Position numbers and translations under genes: made by a program. Below are positions 62,099-64,000 of a DNA stretch of 64,000 nt, one piece after another. The first letter of the stretch is position 1. The number at the start of each line of letters is the position of its first letter. Location of the stretch: NCBI RefSeq assembly GCF_021130785.1, contig NC_060208.1, forward strand, positions 52,057,501 to 52,121,500, read 5' to 3'. The notes beneath the pieces are model-generated. The model was not told the DNA's origin. It saw nothing but the letters and a program-made list of their open reading frames with translations, and did not search any database. This stretch comes from Homalodisca vitripennis. Its lineage: Eukaryota > Arthropoda > Insecta > Hemiptera > Cicadellidae.

Positions 62099-62968
62099 AC
62101 GCTAAATGTATCAGAGATGCAACCGAGACAACATCTTCATTGATTTATAACTATAGCGTAGTGCACATATTTATAAACGTGTTTTCCCACGGTAGGTAAA
62201 TAAAAATTTGCAAACTTGTTTCGACTCTTTTCTCTTAAAAACATTCAGCATAACCATTAAAAAATTTTTGCCGTTAGAAGAACTGACAAATTCTGTGAGT
62301 GTTATTGAATTTTAAAATATTAGAATACTTCTCGATAAATGTAACTGAAGAAAGATGTTTTACCTCAGTTAACAATTTAACTCTGCTATATTTTTGAAAT
62401 CAATCAAAGTGACGATCGCTGAAAATTATTCGTTTCTATTACTTTAAATATGTTGAAGTTTTAACAAAAGTTTCCTATCCCTCTTGTGTATTGTTTCGCT
62501 TATTCCTTTCTCGTTGTAATGAAATCTGAGATTCGAAACAAACTTTGTGTTCATACATCATCTCAATGAAGTAATATTAATGTAACTGGTTTCGTTACAG
62601 CCGTTATCAACCGTTTTCGTGTTTAGCGAAAAGCTTTGTTTCAAATAGTTGATAAATAAATCAATATAAAACTGTCAATGAAATTATTAAAGGCACTTAG
62701 TTAAATTGATGGCATCAACCGCGTCGACCAGGCCCATCAGTCCATTACCAATTACCCATTCAATCATCATATTACTCGACATAAATAGTTTAACTCTTAT
62801 CCGGTGTATTTAAAATGGCTGAGAGCTCACATTGGTACAAGATTCAGTAAAAATGGCTAATCATATCAATGAATAAATGTTTAAGTTCTGCGTAATTAAT
62901 TATATGTAATGTTCAATTCCATATAAACGGAGCTCGTAACTGTAGCGCATTGTGATATCTTTGATTAA

Positions 62969-63002
62969 ACATTATGTACACAATGTATACCTGTATATAA
63001 TG
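62969..63002. repeat. 34-bp direct repeat, left of LINE
   Basis: Begins ACATTATGTACACAATGTAT. It is identical to 63931-63964, and its first 15 bases occur again at 63986-64000, cut by the window end. Confidence 0.95.
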
Positions 63003-63930
63003 TACTTTACTTTATAATGTAATGTACTTTACTTTGCATTAATTCATTCAAGATTGCAGTATGGAATTGTGTGTTGGGGTGGTACCTTTAAATTTTTAAT
63101 TGAAAAACTTAGAATAACTCAAAATTACTTTTTGCGAATAATTTTAAAGGGGTCAAAAAGGGATAATTCTTTTCCTTTGTTTCAAAATTTGCGTATATTA
63201 CCTGTTCAGCATATTTTCATTTATAAAGTGCTAAGGATATTTTTTATTAGAAGCGGAAATCTTGGTTTGGAAAATTTACATTATGTTACAAGATTTGGCC
63301 ACCAAATTAACTTTAAATTGCCAAAAGTAAACAAGTCATTTTTTCGGCATTCATTTCAGTACTTGGGACCAAAATATTATAATCAGTTATCCAATAGCAT
63401 TAAATCCAGTGGCAATTTATATAAATTTTCCAAAAAAGTGTTTGATTGGCTATTGTCTTTGAATGACACAAGTTTTTTAAATAGTATTCTTAGTTAAAGT
63501 ATTATAAGATAGTACGTTTTTTCCTTAAAGTGTGTTTTCTATAAATGTATATTAAGTTTGTTAATGTGACAAACTTTATAGTTATATTGTTAGGTAAGCA
63601 TACATTGTTAGTAATAATATTTAAATTGTATTATTATATAGTCGTAACAACTGTTTGTCTTTAAGCTTAGAAAATAAATTAAGTCTATTTGTTCTTTTAG
63701 TTTAGAATTTTATCAGATGCTGCAGAAAACGACATTTTTTCAGCTATAATGTTAATGCTAGACTCATAATTTTCAATTTAAAATTCTATTTAAATTACAA
63801 ATTTGTATTTTTCACCTGGCCACAATACTAGCAAAAGTGGCCAGGAAATTTCCAGATGATTTATGTATGTACAAAACTATGTAAAAAATAATTGGAAATA
63901 AACCATTATTTCATTATTTCATTATATTAT
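63003..63930 (+). mobile_element. 5'-truncated non-LTR retrotransposon (CR1-like LINE)
   Basis: Contains the last part of a LINE frame, a 3' UTR of about 430 bp, AATAAA at 63897-63902 and a tail with CATTATTT repeats (8-bp microsatellite tails are known from CR1-type LINEs). Identical 34-bp repeats flank it. The exact 5' junction is unclear because 63003-63045 consists of TGTACTTTACTTT repeats. Confidence 0.8.
63054..63497 (+). CDS. LINE reverse transcriptase C-terminus, fragment
   Basis: An open frame of 147 codons with no true start; its left edge is the truncation point. It holds the segment after the catalytic domain: QYGIVCWGG near the N-terminus, then ITQNYFLRIIL and LRILPVQHIFIYKVL, and near the C-terminus YLGPKYYNQLSNSIKSSGNL with FSKKVFDWLLS. 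These are the conserved positions of CR1/Jockey-type LINE C-termini (Y-G-I-x-x-W-G, QK/QN-x-x-x-R-I-I, P-x-x-Y-N-x-L). No catalytic YADD is present. The frame is intact to its stop, so the copy is not very old. It is clearly different in sequence from the LINE at 3.5 kb. Confidence 0.8.
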   Translation: MQYGIVCWGGTFKFLIEKLRITQNYFLRIILKGSKRDNSFPLFQNLRILPVQHIFIYKVLRIFFIRSGNLGLENLHYVTRFGHQINFKLPKVNKSFFRHSFQYLGPKYYNQLSNSIKSSGNLYKFSKKVFDWLLSLNDTSFLNSILS

Positions 63931-63964
63931 ACATTATGTACACAATGTATACCTGTATATAATG
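63931..63964. repeat. 34-bp direct repeat, right of LINE
   Basis: Exact copy of 62969-63002, immediately after the LINE tail. Confidence 0.95.
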
Positions 63965-64000
63965 CTTTGTTTGAAGGTTATTTTTACATTATGTACACAA
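63965..64000. repeat. spacer and partial third copy of the 34-bp repeat
   Basis: ACATTATGTACACAA at 63986-64000 restarts the same sequence 55 bp after the previous copy and is cut by the window end. Confidence 0.85.

Larger units (their letters stand above)
60886..62968. other. gene-free AT-rich stretch
   Basis: No gene. It contains the hairpin at 61452-61495 and a TA tract at 62067-62094. Confidence 0.45.

Overview
This is one AT-rich window of animal nuclear DNA, most likely from an insect and perhaps a hemipteran. The organism call is an inference. It rests on strong A+T bias, TA microsatellites, an insect-type transposase remnant with a DUF4817-like N-terminus, a 5S rRNA-derived SINE, CR1/L2-group LINE fragments and a piggyBac-type end. 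I see no bacterial, organellar or exogenous viral gene organisation and no convincing host exon. The window reads as intergenic DNA or the inside of a very large intron, and nearly everything recognisable is mobile or repetitive.

Layout. 0-0.8 kb: remnant of a piggyBac-type transposase N-terminus leaving the left edge on the minus strand, beside a hairpin-like terminal repeat pair ending at a TTAA. 3.5-4.7 kb: 5'-truncated LINE with an open reading frame for the C-terminal half of a reverse transcriptase. 5-15 kb: gene-free AT-rich DNA with several short dispersed repeats and a foldback element (11.1 kb). 15.1-15.8 kb: badly decayed LINE reverse transcriptase (DLSKAFD motif). 18-29 kb: dispersed repeats, a 5S-derived SINE with a 9-bp target duplication (22.9-23.1 kb) and TA tracts. 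30.9-34.2 kb: a CpG-richer block with a local duplication, then a GC-richer repeated segment. 37.4-37.8 kb: small inverted-repeat element. 45.26-47.08 kb: tandem satellite with a 94-bp unit, 19 units. 51.4 kb: antisense LINE 3' tail. 56.2-58.9 kb: Tc1/mariner-superfamily element with long terminal inverted repeats, a frameshifted transposase and an almost pure T tract of about 290 bp. 63.0-63.96 kb: second 5'-truncated LINE lying between two identical 34-bp direct repeats.

Eight dispersed repeat families (called R1 to R8 here) were found by comparing the window with itself. They have 2 to 7 or more copies each, and I could not assign any to a known class. No pathway or operon can be described because there is no intact gene set. 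All coordinates and motifs come from reading by eye. Database searches (Repbase/Dfam, blastx, Infernal) are the decisive next checks.
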